From: Arthrobacter globiformis NBRC 12137
GTDB taxonomy: Bacteria > Actinomycetota > Actinomycetes > Actinomycetales > Micrococcaceae
Direction: 5' to 3'
NCBI RefSeq assembly: GCF_000238915.1
Contig: NZ_BAEG01000064.1
Coordinates: forward strand, 59,911 to 123,910
Length of the DNA stretch: 64,000 nucleotides
Shown: piece by piece, positions 1-8,262 of the stretch
How the letters are laid out: every line of letters begins with the position of its first letter
How positions within the stretch are numbered: position 1 is the first letter of the stretch
Position numbers and translations under genes: made by a program
Notes under the pieces: generated by a model
Seen by the model: the letters and a program-made list of their open reading frames with translations, nothing else
The model's database searches: none
What the model was told of the DNA's origin: nothing

Positions 1-617
1 GCCCCTTCGAGGGCGCGGTACCAGTCGGGTTGGGCGACGACGGCACTGGCGACGAAAGCGACGGCCATGAGGGCGACGATGACCAGGAGCGCCTTCTCGA
101 TGATGCCGTAGACGTTGCGGAAGGCGAGGACGAGGGCGACGGCGACTGTGCAGGCAACGGTCCAGAGGACGGGTGATCCGCCGAAGACCAGGGAGAGGCC
201 AAGCCCGGAGCCGACAGCGTTGCCGACGGAGAACATCAGTGTGATGCCAAAGACGCCGACTCCGGCCAGCACGCCCACTGGCCTGCCCAGGTGTTCCTTG
301 ATCGAGGTGATCAGGGAGGTCGGCGTGGCTATGCCGAGCCGGACACTCATGTCGGTGAAGAAGATCATGAGGATGGTGGAGACCGCAATGACCCACACCA
401 GGGTGTAGTCGTAGCGGCTGCCGGCCTGCACGGCGGTGGTGAGGTTGCCCGGGCCGAACTGCCAGGCTCCCACCACGAAGGCGGGGCCCATGAGGGCAAG
501 GTAGCCAAGAAACGTCCGGCGTTTTCCCTTCGTTGCCGGCGAGGGGTCTACGTGCGGGGTGGCCATCCGGGATTCCCTCTGTGCGGGATGTGTAATGGTC
601 CTATTGTGCTCGCTCAT
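1..617 (-). CDS. Nramp-family metal transporter, N-terminal part (cut by window edge)
   Basis: About 205 N-terminal residues of an integral membrane transporter, running off the left edge. The start ATG (617) follows AAGGAGGACTCGCC, a strong ribosome site. A basic cytoplasmic tail (residues 1-35) is followed by helices beginning LGYLALMGPAFVVGAWQF. The segment GPGNLTTAVQAGSRYDYTLV matches the first-helix region of Nramp proteins, which import Mn2+/Fe2+ with protons. The canonical DPGN metal-binding motif reads GPGN here, so the Asp ligand is missing and this may belong to a divergent Nramp-related clade with another substrate. It lies 116 bp downstream of, and co-directional with, the DapA-family gene, so both are probably transcribed together under the adjacent LacI regulator. 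Family call is firm, substrate unknown. Confidence 0.85.
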   Translation of the reverse strand, partial: MSEHNRTITHPAQRESRMATPHVDPSPATKGKRRTFLGYLALMGPAFVVGAWQFGPGNLTTAVQAGSRYDYTLVWVIAVSTILMIFFTDMSVRLGIATPTSLITSIKEHLGRPVGVLAGVGVFGITLMFSVGNAVGSGLGLSLVFGGSPVLWTVACTVAVALVLAFRNVYGIIEKALLVIVALMAVAFVASAVVAQPDWYRALEG

Positions 618-733
618 GGCGAGTCCTCCTTCTACAGCGGCACTGCTGGGGGTCGTCGTTGACCGGGTGGAGATAGAAAGCCTGGGTGCGGGTGGCGGGC
701 GTCAGGCCCGCCACCCGTAGGAATCCAAAGGGA

Positions 734-1669
734 TCAGACGGTAGCGGTAACGCTTCCAAGGTTGGCGAACTGCAGGGCTGCGGCGATTTCCGCGCCGGCG
801 CCTTCGGCGAGGGGCAGCAGCGGCGGGCGGACCGTGGCGTGCTCCAGGATGCCGCGGGCAACGAGGCCTTCCTTGAGGGCGACGGTGCCCTCCATGTGCG
901 AGCCGCGGTGGTACACGTTCTTGGTGACGGGCAGGAGCCGGTCGTGGATGGCGCGGGCCGCCGCGTAGTCCTTGGCCTTGCCGGCCGCGATCAGTTCCAC
1001 CAGCGGTTCCGGGGCGAGCCCGCCGTAGCCCACCAGGGCGCCGTCAACGTCGAACATGGTGTGCAGCAGGTACTCGTCGTGGCAGGTCAGGATCTGCAGG
1101 TCCGGGTAGGTTTCGCGGAGCACCGGGATTTCGGTGTCCCAGCGCTTCATGTTGCGGACGCCGTTCTTGGTGGCGAACACGCCTTCCTGGCCGGCGATTT
1201 CCAGCTGGGTCTCCAGATCGTAGGTCGCCTTCGTGGCGTCCGGGTACTGGAAGAGGATCAGCGGCAGTCCGGACGTTTCGTAGATCTCCTTGTAACGGGT
1301 CTGCGGGGCGCCCTTCTGGTACCCGAACCGGAGCCACCCATGGGACGGGTACACCAGGCCTGCGGAAGCGCCGGCTTCAACAGCCCGCTTGGCCTCGAGT
1401 GCGGCCACAGTGTTTCCCTCGCCGGTGATGCCCGCAATGATCGGGATCTGGCCGTTGACGGCGTTCTTGAACTCGCGAATCACGAGCGCCTGCTCATCCT
1501 GGGTCAGGAAGGTGCCTTCGCCGGCGTGGCCGAGCACAACCAGGCCTTTGACTCCCTCAACGCTGGCCAGCCAGCCGCCGAGGCGGTGGATTGCGTCGAC
1601 GTCGACGCTGCCGTCGCGGTTGAACGGGGTGACGGGGGCGGGGACCAGCCCGCGGAGATCGATGGTCAT
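734..1669 (-). CDS. DapA/NanA-family aldolase (dihydrodipicolinate synthase-like)
   Basis: 311 residues, the usual length of this (beta/alpha)8-barrel family of Schiff-base pyruvate lyases. N-terminal GLVPAPVTPFNRDGSVD is the family signature. The Schiff-base lysine should be Lys168 (ATKNG) and the catalytic tyrosine Tyr142 (FQYP). The usual GGTTGE strand-2 motif reads VLGHAGEGTFLT, which departs from true DapA, and the context (LacI regulator, transporter) suggests catabolism of a sugar acid or hydroxyproline-type compound rather than lysine synthesis. Start ATG is preceded by GAGG at about 8 nt. It is first in a minus-strand pair with the Nramp-like transporter and divergent from the LacI gene. 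Substrate not determinable from sequence. Confidence 0.85.
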   Translation of the reverse strand: MTIDLRGLVPAPVTPFNRDGSVDVDAIHRLGGWLASVEGVKGLVVLGHAGEGTFLTQDEQALVIREFKNAVNGQIPIIAGITGEGNTVAALEAKRAVEAGASAGLVYPSHGWLRFGYQKGAPQTRYKEIYETSGLPLILFQYPDATKATYDLETQLEIAGQEGVFATKNGVRNMKRWDTEIPVLRETYPDLQILTCHDEYLLHTMFDVDGALVGYGGLAPEPLVELIAAGKAKDYAAARAIHDRLLPVTKNVYHRGSHMEGTVALKEGLVARGILEHATVRPPLLPLAEGAGAEIAAALQFANLGSVTATV

Positions 1670-1715
1670 TTCAGTACCTCATGTCTTCTTTGATGGTCGG
1701 CAGTCCCGCCGTTGT

Positions 1716-1782
1716 GGGAACGTTTGCGGGAACGTTTTCATTCTGCAACGTGGTTCAGCTCGCTGTCAAGGGAACGTTTTCA
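1716..1782. promoter_or_regulatory. Three direct GGGAACGTTT operator-like repeats between dapA-like and lacI-like genes
   Basis: GGGAACGTTTGC occurs at 1716-1727 and GGGAACGTTTTCA at 1728-1740 and 1770-1782. Each contains the AACGTT core typical of LacI-family operators. The offsets are 12 and 42 bp, so the last two copies are on nearly the same helix face, suiting cooperative or looped binding. They fill the divergent intergenic region, so autoregulation of the LacI gene and control of the dapA-like/Nramp operon are inferred. Confidence 0.7.
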
Positions 1783-1834
1783 TCCGGGAGGAAATAGAGT
1801 GTGTTTCAGAACAACCCTGCAGAGGAGCATTGCC

Positions 1835-2857
1835 ATGGAACCCAGCGCCGCCGCGACCGTCACATTAAGGGACGTTGCTGCGGCAAGCGGCGTGAGCATT
1901 TCCACCGCCAGCCGCGCCCTCGACGAACGCGGCACGGTCTCCCGGTCCGCCACGGCCGTGCACGTCCGCAAGGTCGCGGAGGAACTTGGATACCGCCGGA
2001 ACTCGTTCGCATCGAGCCTGCGCCGGGGCGAGACGCGGACCTTGGGTGTCCTCGTGCCGCGCCTGAGCGACACTGTGATGGCCCTGATGTTCGAGGAACT
2101 CGAACGGGCCGCCGCGGACCGGGGCTATTTCGCCATGGTTGCCACCAGCGGTGACGAACCCGACGACGAGCGCCGCGCTGCTGAGACGCTGCTGGACCGC
2201 AATGTGGACGGCCTCATCCTGGCCACCGCCCGCCTCGATGACGAACTGCCCCGGCTCCTGCGCGAACGCAGGGTGGCCCACGCCCTGGTGCTCCGTACCG
2301 ACGGCGTCAGCCCCTCGGCTCTCGGTGACGACGAAGTGGGCGGCTACCTGGCCGTCCGCCACCTCATCGACCTCGGGCACCGGGACATCGCCGTCGTCAC
2401 CGGGCCGTCGTTCACATCCACTGCGAACGCACGTTTGGACGGGGCCCGAAGGGCCATGCATGAAGCCGGCATTGAGCTCCCGGACAACTGGAGCATCGCC
2501 GGCGGCTACGGCATAGAGAACGGCTTCGCGGCCGGCGATGCCCTGCTTGATGGGGGCGCCGGGAGACGCCCCACCGCGATTTTCGCGGCGAATGACAACC
2601 TTGCGATGGGCGTCATGGCCGCTGCACACCGCCACGGGCTGAGCATCGGCGCGGACCTGTCGCTGGTCGGATACAACGACATCCCCCTGTCGTCCCGTCT
2701 TCCTACCCCGCTGACCTCGGTCCGGACTCCCCTTGCCCAAATAGCCAGGACCGCCATCGACCTCATTATTGATCCCAACAAAGAGCCGCGGGTGAGCAAG
2801 TCCATGCCTACGCTCATCCCCCGTGAATCAAGCGGCCACCCCCAGGGGCAGGGGTAA
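1835..2857 (+). CDS. LacI-family transcriptional regulator
   Basis: 340 residues from ATG 1835, chosen because AGAGGAG precedes it at about 7 nt and the DNA-binding helix follows at once; the open frame runs further upstream but through the operator repeats. Residues about 8-55 form the LacI helix-turn-helix and hinge (TLRDVAAASGVSISTASRAL, then LGYRRN). The remainder is a periplasmic-binding-protein-like effector domain (TRTLGVLVPRLSD, the IFAANDNLAMGVMAAA segment, SLVGYNDIPLSSRLPTPLTS). It probably represses the divergent aldolase/transporter operon and itself until a substrate-derived inducer binds. The effector is unknown. Confidence 0.9.
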   Translation: MEPSAAATVTLRDVAAASGVSISTASRALDERGTVSRSATAVHVRKVAEELGYRRNSFASSLRRGETRTLGVLVPRLSDTVMALMFEELERAAADRGYFAMVATSGDEPDDERRAAETLLDRNVDGLILATARLDDELPRLLRERRVAHALVLRTDGVSPSALGDDEVGGYLAVRHLIDLGHRDIAVVTGPSFTSTANARLDGARRAMHEAGIELPDNWSIAGGYGIENGFAAGDALLDGGAGRRPTAIFAANDNLAMGVMAAAHRHGLSIGADLSLVGYNDIPLSSRLPTPLTSVRTPLAQIARTAIDLIIDPNKEPRVSKSMPTLIPRESSGHPQGQG

Positions 2858-2928
2858 CTCTTCGACCCCCTCGTTTTGGATGAGGCTGGGATGGGTGGGC
2901 GGGCCCATTTTCAGAATGTAGGTGACCC

Positions 2929-3019
2929 GTTTCGGCAACATATCGCCGCTTTCGGCGTTGCTTGGTTCCCGGCGCACGCATGGGGGCCGTATCGGCAGAA
3001 TGTTGCCGGAAACGCCGAA
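2929..3019. repeat. Long imperfect inverted repeat between convergent genes
   Basis: GTTTCGGCAACAT (2929-2941) pairs with ATGTTGCCGGAAAC (3000-3013) with one bulged base, and inside this TTCGGCGTT (2951-2959) pairs perfectly with AACGCCGAA (3011-3019). The element lies between the stops of the lacI-like gene and the FAD oxidoreductase, where a bidirectional terminator or a REP-like extragenic element is expected. No clear T-tract follows. Function inferred from position only. Confidence 0.4.
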
Positions 3020-3058
3020 CCCCCGTTTGGGCTCCATGTGGCGCCGGCGGACGGCGGA

Positions 3059-4477
3059 TCAGGCGGGCGTGGGAAGAATGTTGTGGTTGTACCGGAACAC
3101 GTTCTGCGGGTCGTAGCGGTTCTTGATGGCCACGAGGCGCCGGTATTTCTCCGGCCCGTAGGCGTGGAGTGCGGCGTCGGCATCCTGTCCGAGTTCGGCG
3201 CCCAGGAAGTTGACGTATTCGCCGTGTTCGGAGAACGGCTGCATCAGGGCGTAGGCCCTGCGGGCGAAGGCCGTGAGCCGTTCGTCCTCGGACGGATCGC
3301 GCCAGAATCCGTAGACGTTCAGCCAGTAGCGCGCGGACCGGTTCGGGAAGGCCGTGGCGCCTTCCGGCACCCGGCCGAAGGCGCCGTCCAGGTGGTGGAT
3401 GTCGATTCCGGTCCCTTGCCAGGCCAGTTCGGAGGCGAAACTCAGCAGGACGCCGACCACCTCCTCATCGAGGCGGGAGAACGACACGTTCTTCCAGTAG
3501 CCGCGTGAGCCCTTGGGGAATACGGTGTCCATGGCACTTTGCCAGTCCAGCCATGACGTGGGCCCCACTTCCTGTTCGTCGGGGCGAGCCTGGATGCGCA
3601 GCTGGTCCACGAGGTTCAGGCCGGCCTGGTGGTCGTGGGATGCCCAGGCGAACCCGACAACCATCCACGGTTCATCACCCATCCCGAATTCGGGCGGCAG
3701 CACCAGGAAGGAGATGATCGGGTTCATCGCCTCGGGCAAGTTCCGGGTCCAGGCAGCGACCGCCATGAGGGCGTTGCGCCAGTGCTGCGGCCGGTAAAAG
3801 AGGTTCCCGCCCAGGGGCGTTGCCGGCAGCGGGTGGGCGCGGAAGGTGAAGGAGGAGACGACCCCGAAGTTTCCGCCGCCGCCCCGCAGCCCCCAAAACA
3901 GCTCGGAATTCTTCTGGCTGCTGGCATGCACGTGGTCCCCGCCGGCAGTAACGACGTCGGCGGAATCCAGGTTGTCCAGGGTCAGGCCGTAGGTGCGGGT
4001 CAGCCAGCCGACCCCGCCGCCAAGGGTGAGGCCGGCCACCCCTGTTCCGCTGATCACGCCCAGCGGTACGGCCAGGCCGTGCTCGGCCGTGGCCCGGTCC
4101 ACGTCTGCCAGCGTTGCCCCGGGCTCGACGGTAACGAGCCCTTTCCCGGCGTCGACCTTCACCCGCCGGAGGGGGCCGAGATCCAGAACGAGGCCGTCCT
4201 TGACCGTGCCGTGTCCGGCGATGTTGTGGCCGCCGCCGCGGACGGCCAGTGCCAGGCCGCTGCGCCGTGCGGCGTCGAGCACTGCGTCGATGTCCGCGAC
4301 AGCACCTGCCCGGGCGACGGCAAGCGGACGGACGTCGACCATGCCGTTCCATACCGCGCGGGCATCGTCGTAGAGGGGATCCTGCGGCTCGATCAACGAG
4401 CCCGACAGCCGCCCGCGCAGCTCCTGCAGCGTCTGTTCGGTCTCGCGTCCGGGGCTGTTTTGATGAACTGTAGCCAT
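3059..4477 (-). CDS. FAD-linked oxidoreductase, berberine-bridge/PCMH type
   Basis: 472 residues from ATG 4477; the frame is open further upstream but conserved sequence begins just after this start, and the ribosome site is weak (GGAAG). Residues about 40-210 are the FAD-binding PCMH domain: LAVRGGGHNIAGHG, whose His would bind FAD covalently, and GVISGTGVAGLTLGGGVGWL. The cysteine that forms the second FAD bond in bicovalent enzymes is not seen in that stretch, so the cofactor is probably mono-covalent. The C-terminus has the BBE signature, ending KNRYDPQNVFRYNHNILP. Such enzymes oxidise sugars, alcohols or secondary metabolites with O2. No export signal is evident. Substrate unknown. Confidence 0.85.
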   Translation of the reverse strand: MATVHQNSPGRETEQTLQELRGRLSGSLIEPQDPLYDDARAVWNGMVDVRPLAVARAGAVADIDAVLDAARRSGLALAVRGGGHNIAGHGTVKDGLVLDLGPLRRVKVDAGKGLVTVEPGATLADVDRATAEHGLAVPLGVISGTGVAGLTLGGGVGWLTRTYGLTLDNLDSADVVTAGGDHVHASSQKNSELFWGLRGGGGNFGVVSSFTFRAHPLPATPLGGNLFYRPQHWRNALMAVAAWTRNLPEAMNPIISFLVLPPEFGMGDEPWMVVGFAWASHDHQAGLNLVDQLRIQARPDEQEVGPTSWLDWQSAMDTVFPKGSRGYWKNVSFSRLDEEVVGVLLSFASELAWQGTGIDIHHLDGAFGRVPEGATAFPNRSARYWLNVYGFWRDPSEDERLTAFARRAYALMQPFSEHGEYVNFLGAELGQDADAALHAYGPEKYRRLVAIKNRYDPQNVFRYNHNILPTPA

Positions 4478-4659
4478 CGGTCGGTGCTTCCGGGTCAGGG
4501 GGTGAAATACTCCGGGAACGTTGGGTGATGTCCAGAGTGTAGGTTCACAGCCTGTGCCGGGCAACAGTGAATTTGTTCGTCGGGGCGGACGGGTAGATAA
4601 ACCCTCGGCCGGGGCTTAACTGTCCGTTCGCGCTCTCGTAGGTGCGTCGGCCAGGCGGC

Positions 4660-5013
4660 TCAGTTCAGCACCAGCCAGACGCCTAATGCCCCGAGGACAA
4701 CGCAGGCTCCGGCGGTCCAGAACACCGCGGCGGTGTCCGGGGTCAAATGCCCGGCCCTGATTCCTTCGACGCTGCGCCGGTAGCGCCGCCGCTGGGTGGC
4801 GTAGATGCCCGTCCCTGCGGCGACGGTGAGGCCGAACATCGCCAGCACGAACGGTCCCTGGTCCGGGAGCCAGCGCAGGCTCATCGCGCTCGCGGCAACC
4901 AGCGTCAGCACGGTCCGGCCCCAGGCGAGCGCGGTGCGCTCTGGCTGCAGCCCGGGGTCGCCGTCCAGCGGGCCGTCGCCGGGCAGGGGAGCAGTGGCCG
5001 GGTTTTCGTCCAT
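4660..5013 (-). CDS. DUF202 membrane protein
   Basis: 117 residues. A short acidic N-terminus is followed by LQPERTALAWGRTVLTLVAA, matching the conserved ERTxLAWxRT motif of DUF202, and by three predicted membrane helices (about residues 30-50, 55-70 and 95-116). It starts 3 bp after the stop of the upstream YidH-like gene and is surely co-transcribed and translationally coupled with it. DUF202 proteins commonly occur as such adjacent pairs; their function is not established. Confidence 0.8.
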   Translation of the reverse strand: MDENPATAPLPGDGPLDGDPGLQPERTALAWGRTVLTLVAASAMSLRWLPDQGPFVLAMFGLTVAAGTGIYATQRRRYRRSVEGIRAGHLTPDTAAVFWTAGACVVLGALGVWLVLN

Positions 5014-5016
5014 GGT

Positions 5017-5424
5017 TCAGGCCAGAACGACGACGGCGATCACCACCGCCGCCGCGACGGCACAGCCGGCGGCGAGCAGCGGACCGATCAGCGGCAGGGG
5101 CAGCGGCCGGTTCGAGCGCAGGCTCGCCTCGACCCGCAGCCAGCGTACGGCGGAGCCCGCGCTCAGCAGCATGCCCAGCAGCAGGAGCAGAACCGCCAGC
5201 CCGCGGCGGATGGGCTCCGGAAAGACGTCCGTGGTGAAGGCCTCCACCGCAATTCCGCCTGCGAGGAGCGCCAGGGAGGTGCGGATCCACGCCAGGAACG
5301 TGCGCTCATTGGCCAGGGTGAACCGTGGGTCGGGCTCGGTGCCGCCCGGCAGGAGCTTTTCGGCGAACCTGCTTCTGCGGGAGTCGGGGCCGGACGGGGG
5401 AGGCGGGGTGGACGGCACGCTCAC
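5017..5424 (-). CDS. YidH-family (DUF202) membrane protein
   Basis: 135 residues from GTG 5424. A proline-rich N-terminus precedes DPRFTLANERTFLAWIRTSL, the YidH/DUF202 signature, and three predicted membrane helices, the last spanning residues 112-134. No ribosome site is visible. A TAGACT hexamer lies directly before GTG 5424 and 6 nt before the alternative GTG 5418, so a leaderless transcript starting at 5418 is possible. First gene of a two-gene operon with the other DUF202 protein. Function unknown. Confidence 0.8.
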   Translation of the reverse strand: MSVPSTPPPPSGPDSRRSRFAEKLLPGGTEPDPRFTLANERTFLAWIRTSLALLAGGIAVEAFTTDVFPEPIRRGLAVLLLLLGMLLSAGSAVRWLRVEASLRSNRPLPLPLIGPLLAAGCAVAAAVVIAVVVLA

Positions 5425-5565
5425 AGTCTAGTCAGTGACGTTTGTTTACAGATTGGTGAAATTGTTTTCACAGGCGTGTAAACCCGGCTCACCTGCGCTT
5501 ATGATGCATCCAAAGGGCAGGAAGTCCAGCCAGCGGCCAGCCGCCCGGAGTCAGAGGAGTGCCCA

Positions 5566-6681
5566 TTGGACAGTACCCGGTTCCCCTCCGGTGACGGCCA
5601 GCCGGGCGCCGGCGGGACTGGCGGGGCTGGCGCCGAGGTCCCGCTGGTGCGGGAGCAGGCCTACGAGATCATCGAGGCGGTCCTGGCAGGCACGGATCCG
5701 GAGGGGGCCGAGGTCCGGGAGCGGCTGCGGGAGCATGTGGCGGCGCATCCCGGAAATCCTGAGGCCGCGCTCCATGAGCATCTGATCTTCACGCGCTCCC
5801 TGGCCCGGCAGGCCAACAACAGGCCGAACCCCAATAAGCAGGATGCGCACCGGCATCCGGCCGCGGAGCAGATCAGCGTCCCCGGCCGCGGGCAGGCCGC
5901 CATCGAGGCGATCCTGCATGGCGGCATGCTGGTCACGGCGTTCCAGCCGATCCACGAGCTTGGCCGCGGCGGTGTCATCGGTGCGGAGGCACTGACGCGG
6001 TTCCTGTGGGAGGACGGCGACGGTGCAGGATCCTGGTTCAAGAATGCCGCCGCCGTCGGGCTGGGTGCGGACCTGGAGTTCTCGGCGCTGCAGGCGGCTG
6101 TGGCCGCGGCGCAGGATCTGCCGCACCATCTGGTGGTGGCCCTGAACCTCTCGCCGGCCGTGTGCCTGGATCCCCGGCTGCCGGGATTTTTGGAACACGC
6201 GGCTCTGGAACCGTCCCGGATCATGCTGGAACTCACCGAACCGCTCCAGTCGGACGAACTGGAACCCCTGCTGGACGTCCTGACGCCGCTGCGCAGTTCC
6301 GGCATGGGGCTGGCGGTGGACGAGGCCGGGACGGAGGCTGCCTCCATGCGCCACATCCGTTCACTCCGGCCGGACGTCATCAAGATCGGCCGCGGCCTGG
6401 TTGCGGGCATCGACGCCGACCCAAGCCGCCAGTACCTGGTGGCCGACCTGGTCGAATTCGGTCGGCAGACCGGGGCGGCGCTGGCCGCCGTCGGAATTGA
6501 AACCGCCGCCGAACTTGCGGTCCTGACCCGGCTGGCAGTGGCCGCCGGCCAAGGCCACTTCCTCGGCATGCCCACCATCGACGTCAAGGAATGGGCCACC
6601 TGGGCCGGCCCCGCCACGGCACTCCAGAACCGCCGCGGGCGGCGCATGGCAGGACAGCCGCCACAGACGGACGGACACTGA
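5566..6681 (+). CDS. EAL-domain protein, probably catalytically inactive
   Basis: 371 residues from TTG 5566, placed by GAGGAG at 5554-5559. Residues 1-105 have no recognised domain; residues about 110-355 are an EAL domain, the fold of c-di-GMP phosphodiesterases. Conserved: EAL as Glu141-Ala-Leu, Asn194 (NLSP), Glu222 (LELTE), Asp252, Lys273 (KIGR), Glu312. Altered: the second Asp of the DDFG motif is Glu253 (DEAG), and the general-base Glu of AEGVE is Val309 (AVGIE). These losses suggest a c-di-GMP or protein-binding module rather than an active hydrolase. No GGDEF domain or membrane segment is present. Monocistronic, 52 bp before the Zur-type operon. Confidence 0.85.
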   Translation: MDSTRFPSGDGQPGAGGTGGAGAEVPLVREQAYEIIEAVLAGTDPEGAEVRERLREHVAAHPGNPEAALHEHLIFTRSLARQANNRPNPNKQDAHRHPAAEQISVPGRGQAAIEAILHGGMLVTAFQPIHELGRGGVIGAEALTRFLWEDGDGAGSWFKNAAAVGLGADLEFSALQAAVAAAQDLPHHLVVALNLSPAVCLDPRLPGFLEHAALEPSRIMLELTEPLQSDELEPLLDVLTPLRSSGMGLAVDEAGTEAASMRHIRSLRPDVIKIGRGLVAGIDADPSRQYLVADLVEFGRQTGAALAAVGIETAAELAVLTRLAVAAGQGHFLGMPTIDVKEWATWAGPATALQNRRGRRMAGQPPQTDGH

Positions 6682-6703
6682 CCGCCGCCTGTGCTGTTGT
6701 AGA

Positions 6704-6718
6704 TGAGAATCATTCGCA
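6704..6718. promoter_or_regulatory. Zur-box-like palindrome
   Basis: TGAGAATCATTCGCA is a 7-1-7 imperfect palindrome (6 of 7 pairs) resembling the actinobacterial Zur consensus TGAAAATNATTTTCA. It ends 15 bp before the start codon of the CobW-like gene, overlapping the expected promoter/transcript start. Together with the zinc-free L36 gene downstream this strongly suggests repression by zinc-loaded Zur and expression in zinc starvation. The match is seen; the regulation is inferred. Confidence 0.75.
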
Positions 6719-6733
6719 TGTAGGGTTGCTGGC

Positions 6734-7864
6734 ATGCGTGTAACTGTTGTGAGCTCCCTGGATGCTTTCAGCCGCCAGAAGGCCTGTGCGGCCCTGGCTG
6801 CAGCTTCCCCGGACGCCCTTGTCGTATTCCACGATCTGTTGGAGGACGGGCTCGTCATCCGCAGAACGTTCAAAGAGGGCCGCCGCCTTGAGCGGGAAGA
6901 GTCGGTGCTGGAACACGGGTGCCTGAGCTGTACCGTGCGCCTGGACGTGGTGCCTACGGTGAAGCGGCTGCTGACGGCAGGTTCCCGCCTCCTTCTGGGG
7001 TTGCCTCCGGGCGTGGCGGGCTCCACGGCCGTGCAGGCTCTGCTGCGGGGCCTCGGCGGCGCCTTCACGATTGACTCCGTGGCGCTGGCCTGCGCCCCGG
7101 ATGCTGTGGAGGACCAGATCTGGGACCGTCACTCACTGTTCGAGTCCGGGTTCACCCCCGTTCCGGAGGACGAGCGGACGCCGGGGGAATTCCTCATGGG
7201 GGAGCTGTCGTTCGGCGACACTGTCCTGCTGGCCGACCCGGCACTGGTGCCCGTTGATCCTGAAGCGCGGGCCCGCGGAATCCAGCTGATCAGAGAGCTG
7301 GCTCCGCACGCGGTGGTGGCCGAAAGTGCCGGCGACATCCGGCCGGGCCGGCACAACCTCGCAGAGGCAATGGCGCGCACCGTTCCGGGTTCCGTGCGGA
7401 TCCCGGCCGAGTCGTCCTCGCCCTTCACCACCGTGGTCCAGCGGATTGGGCGGCCCCTGCATCCGGAACGCTTCCGTCACGCCCTGGCATCCCTCGCCGA
7501 AGGATCCTGCTGGCTCCGCGGCCGGCTCTGGGTGGCATCAGCACCGGATTGCAGGATCGCCGTTCAGGGCATCGGGCCCCGGGTCTGGCTGGAGAACACG
7601 GGTCCCTGGCAGGCGCAGCGCCACCCCCTCCTGGCAGCGTTTCCCGCGGAGCATCCGGACGTCGTGTTGGATTGGCATCCCGAATTCGGTGACCGCGGAA
7701 CGGTCCTGGCCGTCACCGGCGATGACGTGGACGCCGCCGAAATCGCCGCGCTGCTCACCGGCTGCGAACTGACCGAAGCGGAGATGGCCTCCGGCCCCGG
7801 CGCACTCAATGACCCGTTCGACCTGAACCGGACAACCGAAACAACACAAAGGAGCAACCCATGA
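6734..7864 (+). CDS. CobW/COG0523-related protein lacking the P-loop
   Basis: 376 residues. The motif HGCLSCTVR (Cys63, Cys66) matches the metal-binding GCxxC motif of COG0523 zinc chaperones, and the C-terminal half ([20 protein letters not shown], then [12 protein letters not shown]) looks like the CobW C-terminal domain. The N-terminus reads [15 protein letters not shown] where active family members have a GAGKTT P-loop, so GTP binding is probably lost. It overlaps the rpmJ start by 4 bp (ATGA) and sits behind a Zur-type operator. Mycobacterial Mrf, a factor for zinc-dependent ribosome hibernation encoded with alternative ribosomal proteins, is one relative to test; that link is inference. 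Probable role: cytoplasmic zinc-starvation response. Confidence 0.75.
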   Translation: MRVTVVSSLDAFSRQKACAALAAASPDALVVFHDLLEDGLVIRRTFKEGRRLEREESVLEHGCLSCTVRLDVVPTVKRLLTAGSRLLLGLPPGVAGSTAVQALLRGLGGAFTIDSVALACAPDAVEDQIWDRHSLFESGFTPVPEDERTPGEFLMGELSFGDTVLLADPALVPVDPEARARGIQLIRELAPHAVVAESAGDIRPGRHNLAEAMARTVPGSVRIPAESSSPFTTVVQRIGRPLHPERFRHALASLAEGSCWLRGRLWVASAPDCRIAVQGIGPRVWLENTGPWQAQRHPLLAAFPAEHPDVVLDWHPEFGDRGTVLAVTGDDVDAAEIAALLTGCELTEAEMASGPGALNDPFDLNRTTETTQRSNP

Positions 7865-7983
7865 AAGTACGGAACTCGCTGCGGGCGCTGAAAAAGATAC
7901 CCGGCGCCCAGATTGTCCGCCGCCGCGGCCGCACCTTCGTCATCAACAAGAAAAACCCGCGGATGAAGGCCCGCCAAGGCTAA
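7861..7983 (+). CDS. rpmJ: Ribosomal protein bL36, zinc-independent paralogue (YkgO type)
   Basis: 40 residues beginning [20 protein letters not shown], a clear bL36. The C-x2-C/C/H zinc ribbon of the ordinary form is absent: the protein has no cysteine at all. Such C-minus paralogues replace the zinc form when zinc is scarce, releasing bound zinc. It is translationally coupled (4-bp ATGA overlap) to the CobW-like gene and shares its Zur-type operator. The C-terminal [10 protein letters not shown] is typical of the family. Confidence 0.95.
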   Translation: MKVRNSLRALKKIPGAQIVRRRGRTFVINKKNPRMKARQG

Positions 7984-8016
7984 CCGAGGCGCGTCTCCGG
8001 GTGGCAGACTTCCACC

Positions 8017-8262
8017 ATGAACATCGAGCAGTGGTGGCCCAACCTCAAGCCCGCCACGCAGGCATGGCTGATTGATAACAACGGCGACGCCGTCCCGGAG
8101 GGCCTGGCCGCCGAGATCGCGGAAGCCGGCGGCCCGGCCGCCTCGGATGCCCGGCAGGGCGGGGACGACGAGCCCCCAGGGTTCTATTTCCCGGACGAGG
8201 TGGTCGACTGGATCGAGGCGGTGGGCAACGGCGAAACCCCCGAACCGCCCCTGCCCCGCTGA
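8017..8262 (+). CDS. Small acidic protein of unknown function
   Basis: 81 residues, strongly acidic, starting MNIEQWWPNLKPATQAWLID; Trp-rich at the start and Gly/Pro-rich in the middle. I do not recognise the family. No export signal or membrane segment. CAGACT sits 6 nt before the ATG and there is no ribosome site, so a leaderless mRNA is possible. It follows rpmJ by 33 bp and could be read through from that operon. Its stop lies inside the 18-bp palindrome at 8255-8272. Confidence 0.65.
   Translation: MNIEQWWPNLKPATQAWLIDNNGDAVPEGLAAEIAEAGGPAASDARQGGDDEPPGFYFPDEVVDWIEAVGNGETPEPPLPR

Noticed and set aside
686..1693. 335-codon open frame opposite the DapA-family gene
   Set aside because: No family resemblance; composition and frame are the antisense shadow of a well-conserved enzyme in GC-rich DNA.
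1712..1834. N-terminal extension of the LacI regulator
   Set aside because: It would translate the operator repeats; ATG 1835 has a good ribosome site and the DNA-binding domain begins there.
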